A stretch of DNA of 64,000 nucleotides from Burkholderia sp. Leaf177 (GTDB taxonomy: Bacteria; Pseudomonadota; Gammaproteobacteria; Burkholderiales; Burkholderiaceae). Shown piece after piece: positions 8,767 to 17,082 of the stretch (position 1 is the stretch's first letter; each line of letters begins with the position of its first letter). Location: NCBI RefSeq assembly GCF_001424345.1, contig NZ_LMPF01000002.1, positions 1 to 64,000 of the forward strand, read 5' to 3'. Both the position numbers and the translations under genes were made by a program. The notes below the pieces were generated by a model. The model had not been told where the DNA came from and ran no database searches. It saw only the letters and a list, made by a program, of their open reading frames with translations.

Positions 8767-9870
8767 ATGAAGAAAAGCTGGCTGAACACGTTGGGCGCGG
8801 CGGGCGCGGTAAGTACCATGCTCGCGCTCTCGGCCACGATGGTTTCTGCCCCCGCGCAGGCCGCCGATGCACCCGGCGTTGCGTTCGTGTACCTCTCCAA
8901 TCCCGGCGATGCAGGCTGGACCTTCGCCCACGATGCCGGCACGAAGGAGATCGAAGCCAAGTACGGCAACAAGATCAAGATCACGCGCGTGGAAAACGTG
9001 CCGGAATCGGCCGATTCCGAGCGTGTGTTCCGTGATCTCGCCGCGAAGGGAAACAAGGTGATCCTCGGGACGAGTTTCGGTTACCAGGACTTCGAACTGA
9101 AAGTCGCGCGCGATTATCCGGACATCACGTTCCTGACCGCAACGGGTTACAAGAAGGCGAAAAACTTCGGCGTCTACGATAACCGCATGTACCAGGGCGC
9201 ATATCTCGCGGGTGTTGCAGCGGGTTACGTGACCAAGACGAATACGCTCGGATTCGTGGCGTCGGTGCCCATTCCTGAAGTGATCCGCAACATCAACGCG
9301 TACACGCTGGGCGCACGCTCGGTGAATCCGAAGATTCATACGAAGGTCATCTGGATCAACAGTTGGTTCGATCCGGGCAAGGAAAAGCAGGCGGCCGAAA
9401 CACTGATCGGGCAGGGCGCCGATGTTTTGTTGCAGAACACCGATTCCAACGCGACGCTGGCAACAGCCGCCGAGAAAAAGGTCTATGCATTCGGTTGGGA
9501 TTCGAACATGAAGAAGTTTGGTCCGAGCGCGCATCTGGGATCGGTGGTGTCGCACTGGGGCGTGTATTACAACACGATGGTCGAGCAGCTTTTGGCGGGG
9601 AAGGTCAAGACCGATCCGGTATGGTTGGGCATGCCGCAGAAGGCTGTTGATATTGAAGACATGAATACCGCCGTCGTCCCCGCGAAGGCGATGCAAGCCG
9701 TCCAGGCGAAGCGCGAGGAGCTGCAGAGCGGCAAATGGGATGTCTTTATGGGACCGGTGAAAGACCAGGCTGGGGCTGTGAAGATTGAGGCTGGCAAGAA
9801 CCTGTCCGATCCGGAATTGCAGCGGATCAACTGGTACGTTGAAGGGGTGGACGGCGCGTTGCCGAAATAA
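8767..9870 (+). CDS. BMP-family substrate-binding protein of the ABC importer
   Basis: The 367-residue protein begins with a Sec signal peptide (MKKSW, hydrophobic core, cut after AQA near residue 32). A Bmp/PnrA domain follows, starting AFVYLSNPGDAGWTFAHDAG. Such proteins bind nucleosides or purines in the periplasm and deliver them to the two permeases. AGGAGA lies 6 nt before the ATG. This is the last gene of the importer operon, closed by the hairpin at 9943-9971. Placing the binding protein last, after a 70-bp gap, may allow it a separate expression level. Confidence 0.9.
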   Translation: MKKSWLNTLGAAGAVSTMLALSATMVSAPAQAADAPGVAFVYLSNPGDAGWTFAHDAGTKEIEAKYGNKIKITRVENVPESADSERVFRDLAAKGNKVILGTSFGYQDFELKVARDYPDITFLTATGYKKAKNFGVYDNRMYQGAYLAGVAAGYVTKTNTLGFVASVPIPEVIRNINAYTLGARSVNPKIHTKVIWINSWFDPGKEKQAAETLIGQGADVLLQNTDSNATLATAAEKKVYAFGWDSNMKKFGPSAHLGSVVSHWGVYYNTMVEQLLAGKVKTDPVWLGMPQKAVDIEDMNTAVVPAKAMQAVQAKREELQSGKWDVFMGPVKDQAGAVKIEAGKNLSDPELQRINWYVEGVDGALPK

Positions 9871-9942
9871 GCTGCTGTTTGTTTGTTTGTTGGCTGGCAA
9901 GACTTACTTGTTGCGTGTCAACATTCACGTCATATGAAAAGA

Positions 9943-9971
9943 CCGCGCTCTGGCTGGAGCGCGGCCTTTGT
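9943..9971. terminator. bidirectional Rho-independent terminator
   Basis: CCGCGCTC-TGGCTG-GAGCGCGG forms a perfect 8-bp stem, with T-rich sequence on the plus side and TCTTTTC on the minus side. It sits between the importer operon and the convergent dodecin gene and can serve both. Confidence 0.75.
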
Positions 9972-9991
9972 TGTCTGCGTCGTGATTAATC

Positions 9992-10201
9992 TTAATCGTC
10001 GATTCGCAGTCCAACTTTAAGGGTTACTTGCCAGTAGGCGACTTTGCCGTTTTCGATCTGGCCGCGGGTTTCGGTGACCTGGAACCAGTGCAGGTTGCGA
10101 AGTGTTTTGGATGCTTTTTCTAGCGCGACGCGCACGGCATCGTCGCTGGATTGGGTGGAGGAGCCTGTCAGTTCGATTTGCTTGTAGACGTGATCAGTCA
10201 T
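9992..10201 (-). CDS. dodecin (flavin-storage protein)
   Basis: The 69-residue protein matches dodecin: MTDHVYKQIELTGSS, then a central helix, then NLHWFQVTETRG with the aromatic residue expected to stack on flavin, then a strand VAYWQVTLKVGLRIDD. Dodecins assemble into hollow dodecamers that bind flavins in the cytoplasm. The gene stands alone and converges with the importer operon. The sequence upstream of its start leads directly into the repeat island. Confidence 0.9.
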   Translation of the reverse strand: MTDHVYKQIELTGSSTQSSDDAVRVALEKASKTLRNLHWFQVTETRGQIENGKVAYWQVTLKVGLRIDD

Positions 10202-10344
10202 GGGTTCTCCTGGTTTTTTCGGCTTTTCCGCTGCGCGGGGCTTGAGATGTGCTTTGGGGATGGAGCAAGTCTTGAGCCTAAGGGAAGGTAGCGGTTGAGG
10301 TTTTGGACTGGTGATGGGTTGTTGTGGTTTGGGTTGCTGTTTAG

Positions 10345-10646
10345 GCTTTCGCGGGTTCTGTCTTTGCGGTCGGGGTCAGTGCCAAGTTGCTGCTTTCTAA
10401 GTCTTCGCGGGTTTCTTGCTATCTGATTTCTTTAGCACTGTTAGCCACTGTCCGTGGCGGGACTTCATTTCTTTGTCCAAACGGCGACAAAGAAACGAAG
10501 CAAAGAAAACGCCTCTCCACCGCTAATTCTTAAGTGTCCATAGCGTGCGGTGACAACTGCGTGGTACGCGAGAAGCACCCTTAGCGCATATCCAAGAACA
10601 GTTGAAACCCTCCCGCTCCGGCAACAGATACCCACACGCTTCGCCA
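10345..10646 (-). repeat. left arm of a large imperfect inverted repeat
   Basis: Read on the minus strand, this segment aligns with 10806-11105 on the plus strand over about 300 nt with many substitutions and few gaps. Shared blocks include GGACACTTAAGAATTAGCGG, GGCGTTTTCTTTGCTTCG, GACAAAGAAATGAAGTCCC and the palindrome at 10444-10458. An open frame at 10465-10647 lies within the repeat. Its match in the other arm reflects DNA similarity and changes several residues, so it is not called as a gene. Confidence 0.8.
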
Positions 10647-10805
10647 CCGGCGTCGGAATCGATTAATACGGAACCCGTCCAACGCATAACAAAGGGTTGA
10701 GCCGATAACGGCTCCCCCATGTTGAACGCAGACTTCACCGCCAGTACTGCCACCTGTTCCATTTGGGCACCAGCGCGCGTGGCGCGGAGGCCTAGTTAGT
10801 GGATT

Positions 10806-11105
10806 CCCTCACTGGTGGCGAAGCGTGTGGATTGCCATGAACGGAGGGGGAGGGTTTCAAGTATTCGGGGTTATGCGCTGAGGGTGCTTCTTGCGTGCCA
10901 CGCAGTTTTCACTGCACGCTGTGGACACTTAAGAATTAGCGGTTGGGAGGCGTTTTCTTTGCTTCGTTTCTTTGCCGCCGTTGGACAAAGAAATGAAGTC
11001 CCGCCACGGACAGTGGCTAATAGTGATAAAGAAGTCAGCTAAGACAGAACCTGCGAAGACTTAAGCAGCAACAACCCGGCATTAACCATGACCACTACAA
11101 ACAAC
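10806..11105 (+). repeat. right arm of the large imperfect inverted repeat
   Basis: This arm mirrors 10345-10646 and is separated from it by about 160 bp. The arms could fold into a very long hairpin in RNA or a cruciform in DNA. The far end merges into the tandem 143-nt units. The open frame 10815-11042 within it is judged spurious. Confidence 0.8.
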
Positions 11106-11340
11106 CGCCCGAGCGCCAGCGTCAAACCCTGGGAAATAAAGTGCCGCCACGGACAGTGGCTAACAGTGCTAAAGAGGTCGGCTAGAACCAAACCCGCAAA
11201 GGCTCAAGCAGCAGCTACCCGGCATCAACCCCGACCGCTAAGAATACCTAACGCCAGAGTCAAACCTTCAGCACAATTGCCACCACGGCCAGTGGATAAC
11301 AGCGCAAACAAGACTAGCAACAACCAAACGTCCCCACCCT
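10985..11340 (+). repeat. tandem array of the 143-nt repeat family
   Basis: Palindromes occur at 11003-11017 and 11146-11160 (both GCCACGGACAGTGGC, exactly 143 nt apart), with a degenerate third copy at 11283-11295 (CCACGGCCAGTGG). The spacing equals that of the pair at 71 and 214. No gene is supported in 10202-11369 as a whole. The stretch between dodecin and the next gene is repeat DNA. Confidence 0.8.
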
Positions 11341-11369
11341 AAAAAGCAAAAAAACCCCTGGCCGCCGCC

Positions 11370-11813
11370 CTACCTCAACCGTGACGCAGCATCCCCCGCA
11401 TCCTGCCGCCGCGCTCCCCGCCTCGCGCGGGCGCTCGCCGTTGCGCCGAACTCGCTCAAAATCTGCGTCCGCGCCCGGCTGGCAAAAACCAGAAACCCAA
11501 ACCCATTAGCCTCATACCAATACCCGCCATTTTCAAGCCCATCGAGCGGCTGCTCCAACGCATTGGTAATGCACTCAACACACCGCCGATGCAATTCCTC
11601 CACCGCCGGATACGGCGGCTGCGCCCCTCGCATGCTGCACAAAAGCACATCGAGCCCCGGCAGGACATGCGCATACAACACCGGTTCATCCTGCGCGCGC
11701 GCACGTGCGATCTTCGTATCGAGTTGGCCGAACGGCTTGAAATGCCTCAGCACGGCGAGGAAAGACTCGTCGCCATCGACCTTCGCGCGTCTACGCTTTT
11801 TCGGGAAGGACAT
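11370..11813 (-). CDS. hypothetical protein
   Basis: The 147-residue product starts MSFPKKRRRAKVDGDES and has a basic head, a mixed central region (HVLPGLDVLLCSMRG, then YWYEANGFGFLVFASR) and a low-complexity Ala/Arg-rich tail of about 30 residues. There is no signal peptide and no clear membrane segment. The ATG at 11813 has AGGCG about 9 nt upstream on the minus strand. Longer in-frame starts exist up to 11900. It is not recognised as a named family. It borders the repeat island, so its end may have been affected by repeat activity. Confidence 0.55.
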   Translation of the reverse strand: MSFPKKRRRAKVDGDESFLAVLRHFKPFGQLDTKIARARAQDEPVLYAHVLPGLDVLLCSMRGAQPPYPAVEELHRRCVECITNALEQPLDGLENGGYWYEANGFGFLVFASRARTQILSEFGATASARARRGARRQDAGDAASRLR

Positions 11814-12142
11814 AAAAATTCGCCTGAAAAAGAATTGCAAAAAACGCAGCGTCCTCATGCGGCCACTCCCGTCTGGCGGGCCGCTCGTTTGTCTGGACAC
11901 GTCGATCTTTTATAGCACATCGAAGTGGTGGATTCACGGCGATTCAGGATAAGGGCGCCGCACCCGGGTCACTCGACCTCTCGTGCAACGCCGCACGAAT
12001 TTCGCCGAAAACCCTGCTGCGGCTCGCATGGCATTCATATCTCAATAATAGACCTACGAAACGACGCTGCGCCAAAAATCGCAAGGAAAATTCAAGCGAA
12101 TGTCACGAAACGGCGTCGCTGCAACAGTGCATACAGAAAACA

Positions 12143-12170
12143 AAAAACCCGCGGCAACCAGCGCGGGCTT
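12143..12170 (-). terminator. Rho-independent terminator of mscL
   Basis: On the minus strand a CCCGCG-type stem (12148-12153 with 12162-12167) is followed by a run of T. It lies about 50 bp beyond the mscL stop codon. Confidence 0.65.
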
Positions 12171-12218
12171 TTGTGTATCAGACCTGAATCAATCCAGGAC
12201 GTCGATTAAAAAACCGCC

Positions 12219-12662
12219 TCAGATGCGCGGCGAACCTTTTAGCGAGTCGCGAATTTCACGCAACAGCAGCACGTCTTCCGGCGTTGCGGGCGCGGGAGCG
12301 GGCGCTTCGTTCTTGCGCAGGCTGTTGATGAACTTGACCATCAGGAAAATGATGAACGCCAGGATGATGAAGTTGATCAACACAGTGATGAACGATCCGT
12401 AGCCGAACACGGCGACGCCCGCAGTCTGCAAATCTTTGTACGACCCGGGATTACCCTTGAATGTCGGCGGTATCTCGCCGAGCTTGATGAACAGGTTCGA
12501 GAAATCGAGCCCACCGGTTGCCAGCCCGACGACCGGCATGATCAGATCCTTCACGATCGAATTGACGATGGTAGAAAACGCGCCACCGATAATCACACCG
12601 ACTGCCAGATCCATCACGTTGCCCTTGAGGGCGAAGGCCTTGAATTCCTGAATCATGCTCAT
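12219..12662 (-). CDS. mscL: large-conductance mechanosensitive channel MscL
   Basis: This 147-residue inner-membrane channel opens under hypo-osmotic membrane tension to release solutes. The first transmembrane helix has the classic gate sequence [16 protein letters not shown] (residues 14-29). A periplasmic loop follows, then the second helix ([19 protein letters not shown]) and a short charged C-terminal helix starting at [17 protein letters not shown] lies about 9 nt upstream of the ATG. A second ATG two codons later is possible. The gene is monocistronic. Confidence 0.96.
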   Translation of the reverse strand: MSMIQEFKAFALKGNVMDLAVGVIIGGAFSTIVNSIVKDLIMPVVGLATGGLDFSNLFIKLGEIPPTFKGNPGSYKDLQTAGVAVFGYGSFITVLINFIILAFIIFLMVKFINSLRKNEAPAPAPATPEDVLLLREIRDSLKGSPRI

Positions 12663-12881
12663 GCGTTGCTTCCTCCGTTTAAGTTCATAAGAATCGGCAG
12701 CAAGGGATGTGCCATTGGATTGAATCTAATCAGATGCCGGAACCGCTGCTGAAGCGGGTTCGGCGCCGATCAGACCGGCATTAATTGAAACGGATACCGA
12801 CAATAATAGCGAATCGATTGCGTGTTCGTCCCCGGTTTTTTTAAGCAACTGGAGCGGATGGACAGAGTTTCATCGCGATCG

Positions 12882-14342
12882 TCAGGATTTTTCCGGCGCC
12901 GCCGCCTTCACACGTCCGGCCGCGATTGCCTGCACAAACGCAGCGTGATCGGCAACGGTCTGCGTGCCGTAATTCTCGGCCCATTGTGCGTAAGCCGCAT
13001 CGAGCCGGTCCGAGCTGCCGCAATAACCGGCGATCAGCGCGGCATCGCCGGTACGGGCATGGGCGCGTGCAAGCAACAAGCCGAGGCACCACGCGTAGAA
13101 ATCGAACGTTGCACCGTGCAACCAGTCGACGGGAATCGAACCACGCATGTTTTTCATCTGCCGGACATAAAAGTCGCGACCTGAAATGGTCGTCCATCCA
13201 AGCAATGGATCCGATGAACTTTGCAAAAAGCGCTGCCCGTGCACGACACGCCGTCCCTGGTGATTGAACGGCTCGGGCATGGCAGGCACGAAGGGCGCGG
13301 CGGCCGGCACGATGCCTTCCTTCACCTGCATGAACAGCGGATCGCCGTGCGCGCGCCCGAGCAGCAACAGCAAATACGCGCGCGTTCCCACGCTGCCGAC
13401 TCCGACTACCCGATGCACGACATCGACGACATCGTAGCGTTCGAGCATCGTGCGCCATTCGCCGGCGATTGTTTGCATATACTCGCGCAATCCCTCGATC
13501 ACGTGATTCGTCTCGGCTTTATCGAGCCGCGTGAGAATGGGCGGATCTTCGCGAAATCGCCAGCTCTTGCCGTCCGGTTCCGCGACGCGCGCAAGCATGG
13601 TCGCGTGGCTGCGCTTGGTCGCGCGTTCGACGGCTTTTGTGATCGTCGCTTTTTCGGCGGCGTCGAGCACAACGGGCGCTTCGATATGCAGCACGCTTGC
13701 GTACGAACGCATTTGCCAAAGCTCGTACGCGGGTATCTGCCATAGCGCTGCCATCGTTGTCCGATAACCCGCGCAGGCCGAACGCACGGCGCGTTCGCGG
13801 CCGCTCGTATCGACACCATTCTCCCGCGCTGCCACGTTGATGCTCGCCGTCAGCCGCCTCAGATCCCATTCCCACGGCGCGACGATGGTTTCATCGAAAT
13901 CGTTCAGGTCGAACACCACGTCTTGCCGCGGCGTGCGAAACAGGCCGAAATTGTTGAGATGCGCGTCGCCGTCGATCATCACGTGATGCCCAATGGACGG
14001 CGTTCGCGCCAGATCCCAGGCCATCACGCTCGCCGCGCCTCGCAGGAACGCGAACGGCGAAACCGCCATGCGCGCCATGCGCAAGGGCACGAGCCGCTCT
14101 TGCCGGCCCGCGTTGTTCGCGAGCACGCGCTCGACGGGGTCAGGACGATCGCGTTCGGCCTGCGGCCCGGCGTGTGCACTGAAAGGAATGCTGTCACGCA
14201 ACGACCGACCGAGCGCCCGGCTTTCCTCGGCAGTGCCATCGGACGTGCCGGCCAGCGTGGTCGTAGCGGAGACGGAGCGAGTGGTCAAGGAGATGTCTCC
14301 AGAACGATGGGAACGAGCAACATGCCTTGATGCATAAGGCAT
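12882..14342 (-). CDS. DUF2252 domain protein
   Basis: The 486-residue protein is a DUF2252 member. Clear marks are GDAHLNNFGLF (residues about 124-134) and FDLNDFDET (about 142-150), which resemble the catalytic loop (D-x-H-x-x-N) and metal-binding D-F-D of kinase-like phosphotransferases. The family's biochemical role is not established, so kinase-like activity is inference. No signal peptide is present. The N-terminal 50 residues look disordered and no good ribosome site precedes 14342, so the start may lie further in. It is divergent from glgX across about 220 bp. Confidence 0.82.
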   Translation of the reverse strand: MPYASRHVARSHRSGDISLTTRSVSATTTLAGTSDGTAEESRALGRSLRDSIPFSAHAGPQAERDRPDPVERVLANNAGRQERLVPLRMARMAVSPFAFLRGAASVMAWDLARTPSIGHHVMIDGDAHLNNFGLFRTPRQDVVFDLNDFDETIVAPWEWDLRRLTASINVAARENGVDTSGRERAVRSACAGYRTTMAALWQIPAYELWQMRSYASVLHIEAPVVLDAAEKATITKAVERATKRSHATMLARVAEPDGKSWRFREDPPILTRLDKAETNHVIEGLREYMQTIAGEWRTMLERYDVVDVVHRVVGVGSVGTRAYLLLLLGRAHGDPLFMQVKEGIVPAAAPFVPAMPEPFNHQGRRVVHGQRFLQSSSDPLLGWTTISGRDFYVRQMKNMRGSIPVDWLHGATFDFYAWCLGLLLARAHARTGDAALIAGYCGSSDRLDAAYAQWAENYGTQTVADHAAFVQAIAAGRVKAAAPEKS

Positions 14343-14561
14343 CGAACTAGGTTTTGAGCACGATGCGGGCCAATATCGGCCGCATCGTCTCTGCTTTTAC
14401 AGGCACGCAACCTGCTATGAAAGTGTTCCTGTGGGCGCACCGGGCACTGTATCTGGAAGCTGATTGTTTCCCGTGTCCAATGCTTCTCTAGGGCGCCCGA
14501 ACTCAAGCAAACCGCAGCAACCACAGATCAAATCACCTTAAATACCTGGACACTCGCATAC

Positions 14562-16760
14562 ATGGCACACGATATCCGCATTGCCGAAGGTTCGCCGTTT
14601 CCGTTGGGCGCAACCTGGGATGGCGAGGGCGTCAACTTCGCGTTGTTCTCCGCGAACGCCACGAAAGTCGAACTCTGCCTCTTCGATGAAAACGGCGAAA
14701 AGGAACTCGAGCGCATCGAATTGCCTGAATACACCGACGAAGTTTTCCACGTTTATTTGTTTGGCCTGAAACCGGGCGCGGTTTACGGATATCGCGTGCA
14801 CGGTCCGTACGAACCGGAAAACGGGCATCGGTTCAATCCGAACAAGCTTTTGCTGGATCCGTACGCAAAGGCGCACGTTGGCGAGCTGAAATGGGATCCG
14901 GCGGTCTTCGGCTACACGCTCGATGACGAAGGCGAAGACCTGAGTTTCGATGAACGCGACAGCGCGCCGTTCATGCAAAAGTGTCAGGTCGTCGACCAGA
15001 GCTTTTCATGGGTTCACCCAACACGCGTTCGCGTGCCATGGGAACAGACCATCTTCTATGAAACCCACGTGCGCGGTTACACCAAGCGCCATCCGGCCGT
15101 GCCAGAAAATCTGCGCGGCACGTTCGAGGGCCTCGGCACTAAGGAAGTGATCGAGCATATCAAGAGCCTTGGCGTGACATCGGTGGAATTGCTGCCTATC
15201 CAGGCGTTCGTGAACGACAGTCATCTCACCGACAAAGGTCTCACCAATTACTGGGGCTACAACACCATCGGTTTCTTTGCGGCCGATCCGCGCTTTTTTG
15301 CGCAAGGTCCGGGCGCGATCTCCGAGCTGAAGCAGATGATCGACCGCTTCCACGAAGCCGGGCTCGAAGTAATACTCGATGTGGTCTACAACCACACGGC
15401 CGAAGGCAACGAACGCGGCCCGACGCTCTCGTTCAAGGGCATCGACAACGCTTCGTACTATCGTTTGCCGGAAGACAAGCGTTATTACATCAACGATACC
15501 GGCACGGGCAACACGCTCAACCTCTCGCATCCGCGCGTGTTGCAGATGGTCACCGACAGCCTGCGTTATTGGGTAACGGAGATGAACGTCGACGGATTCC
15601 GTTTCGATCTCGCGACCATCCTCGGCCGCGAGCCCTACGGTTTCGACGAAGGCGGTGGTTTCCTCGACAGTTGCCGCCAAGACCCGATTCTCTCCAGCGT
15701 CAAACTGATTGCCGAACCGTGGGATTGCGGCCCAGGCGGTTATCAGGTCGGTGGTTTTCCGCCGGGCTGGGCCGAATGGAACGATAAATATCGCGACACG
15801 GTGCGCGAGTTCTGGAAGGGCGAAGAGGGTGTGGCGGCAGAGCTCGCAACGCGCATCACGGGATCGGGCGACAAGTTCAACCATCGCGGACGCCGCCCGT
15901 GGGCGAGCGTGAACTTCATCACCGCGCACGACGGCTTCACGTTGAACGATCTCGTCTCGTACAACGAGAAGCACAACGACGCGAATGGCGAGGACAACAA
16001 CGACGGAAGCTCCGACAACCGCTCGTGGAATTGCGGCGTGGAAGGTCCGACCGACGATCCCGAGATCCGTGGACTGCGCGAACGCCAGAAACGCAATATG
16101 CTGGCCACGCTGCTGTTCTCGCAAGGCACGCCGATGATTCTCGCCGGCGACGAATTCGGGCGTACGCAGCAAGGCAACAACAACGCGTATTGTCAGGACG
16201 ACGACATCAGCTGGGTGAACTGGGATATCGATGAAGACGGCCAAGCCCTCAACGATTTCGTGCGCAAGCTCACGACCTTGCGTCACACCTTGCCGGTGCT
16301 GCGCCGTGGCCGTTTCCTGACTGGCGAATTCCACGAAGACCTTCAGGTTGCCGACGTCAAGTGGTTCAGCCCATCGGGCGATGAACTCACGCCCGAGCAA
16401 TGGGACGATCCCGCCATGCGCTGCTTCGGCCTGGTGATCGATGGCCGCGCTCAGGCAACCGGCATTCGACGCCCGGCATCGGACGCGACGTTGTTGCTCG
16501 TTGTCAACGCACATCACGACGTCGTCGATTTCACGCTGCCGGAAATTCCGGGAAGCGACCAGTGGAGTTGCCTGATCGATACCAACGCGCCAATCCGCGA
16601 AGAGCTCGAAGACTTCGATTCGGGCGGCGTGTATCAGGTGACGGGACGTTCGCTGTTGTTGTTCGCGCTTCACGCGCGCGGCGCCACAAAGCGTATCTTC
16701 AAGCGCCTCGAAGAAGCGCTGACGGACGAGGTCGAGCCGGAAGGCGGCGACGCGGCCTGA
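14562..16760 (+). CDS. glgX: glycogen debranching enzyme GlgX
   Basis: This 732-residue glycoside hydrolase family 13 enzyme cleaves alpha-1,6 branches from limit dextrins during glycogen breakdown. An N-terminal CBM48-like domain covers about residues 1-150. The catalytic barrel shows DVVYNHTAEG, GFRFDLA (nucleophile Asp), AEPWDCG (acid/base Glu) and FITAHDGFT. The length matches the family. It stands alone here, without glgB, glgP or treS. No strong Shine-Dalgarno is seen before the ATG. Confidence 0.95.
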   Translation: MAHDIRIAEGSPFPLGATWDGEGVNFALFSANATKVELCLFDENGEKELERIELPEYTDEVFHVYLFGLKPGAVYGYRVHGPYEPENGHRFNPNKLLLDPYAKAHVGELKWDPAVFGYTLDDEGEDLSFDERDSAPFMQKCQVVDQSFSWVHPTRVRVPWEQTIFYETHVRGYTKRHPAVPENLRGTFEGLGTKEVIEHIKSLGVTSVELLPIQAFVNDSHLTDKGLTNYWGYNTIGFFAADPRFFAQGPGAISELKQMIDRFHEAGLEVILDVVYNHTAEGNERGPTLSFKGIDNASYYRLPEDKRYYINDTGTGNTLNLSHPRVLQMVTDSLRYWVTEMNVDGFRFDLATILGREPYGFDEGGGFLDSCRQDPILSSVKLIAEPWDCGPGGYQVGGFPPGWAEWNDKYRDTVREFWKGEEGVAAELATRITGSGDKFNHRGRRPWASVNFITAHDGFTLNDLVSYNEKHNDANGEDNNDGSSDNRSWNCGVEGPTDDPEIRGLRERQKRNMLATLLFSQGTPMILAGDEFGRTQQGNNNAYCQDDDISWVNWDIDEDGQALNDFVRKLTTLRHTLPVLRRGRFLTGEFHEDLQVADVKWFSPSGDELTPEQWDDPAMRCFGLVIDGRAQATGIRRPASDATLLLVVNAHHDVVDFTLPEIPGSDQWSCLIDTNAPIREELEDFDSGGVYQVTGRSLLLFALHARGATKRIFKRLEEALTDEVEPEGGDAA

Positions 16761-16818
16761 ACCAGCGAGGCAGGCACGTTCCTGCGAGACGCGGGTCGCA
16801 GCGGCTATGATGCGGGAT

Positions 16819-16905
16819 ATGAACTTTCCTCTGCCGCTGTCGCCTCGCTTCTGTCCGCTGGTTTCGATTTCTCATCGCGTCCGTCACGGCGTCCGTAAAA
16901 CATGA
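16819..16905 (+). CDS. candidate leader microORF (28 aa)
   Basis: An ATG at 16819 opens a 28-codon frame (MNFPLPLSPRFCPLV start, basic tail ending RKT) whose TGA overlaps the ATG of the next small frame as ATGA. It lies 58 bp beyond glgX. The overlap is the arrangement of translationally coupled genes, but a frame this short can arise by chance. No family is known. Confidence 0.25.
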   Translation: MNFPLPLSPRFCPLVSISHRVRHGVRKT

Positions 16906-17021
16906 TGTTGGCGACGCTTTTGCGTGTCGCCGGTTGGGATCAACTCGAGCGGATCTGGGATTTCGTCGTTGGTTTCTTCAAGTTCTTGTGGGCGCTGCTG
17001 AGGTTTCTCGGCGGCGGATGA
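16902..17021 (+). CDS. candidate 39-aa hydrophobic small protein
   Basis: The frame starts MMLATLLRVAGWDQLERIWD and continues as an amphipathic to hydrophobic helix (FVVGFFKFLWALLRFLGGG). It ends directly at the left foot of a perfect 17-bp terminator hairpin (17022-17059), as a real last gene would. The composition suits a membrane-associated microprotein. It could be co-transcribed with glgX. No homologue is recognised. Confidence 0.4.
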   Translation: MMLATLLRVAGWDQLERIWDFVVGFFKFLWALLRFLGGG

Positions 17022-17062
17022 AAAAAGCGCCGGACGATTTGCATCGTCCGGCGCTTTTTATT
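17022..17062. terminator. strong bidirectional Rho-independent terminator
   Basis: AAAAAGCGCCGGACGAT-TTGC-ATCGTCCGGCGCTTTTT is a perfect 17-bp stem flanked by A and T runs, so it works on both strands. It ends the glgX/microORF transcript and the convergent TPR gene. Confidence 0.9.
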
Positions 17063-17082
17063 TGGCGTACCAAGGAAACACC

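Noticed and set aside
10985..11340. Could the evenly spaced repeats be a CRISPR array?
   Set aside because: The unit is about 143 nt and whole units are similar, with no short identical repeats separated by unique spacers and no cas genes nearby.
15006..16673. A 555-codon frame antisense to glgX
   Set aside because: Shadow of a well-conserved enzyme gene; its own product shows no recognisable domain.
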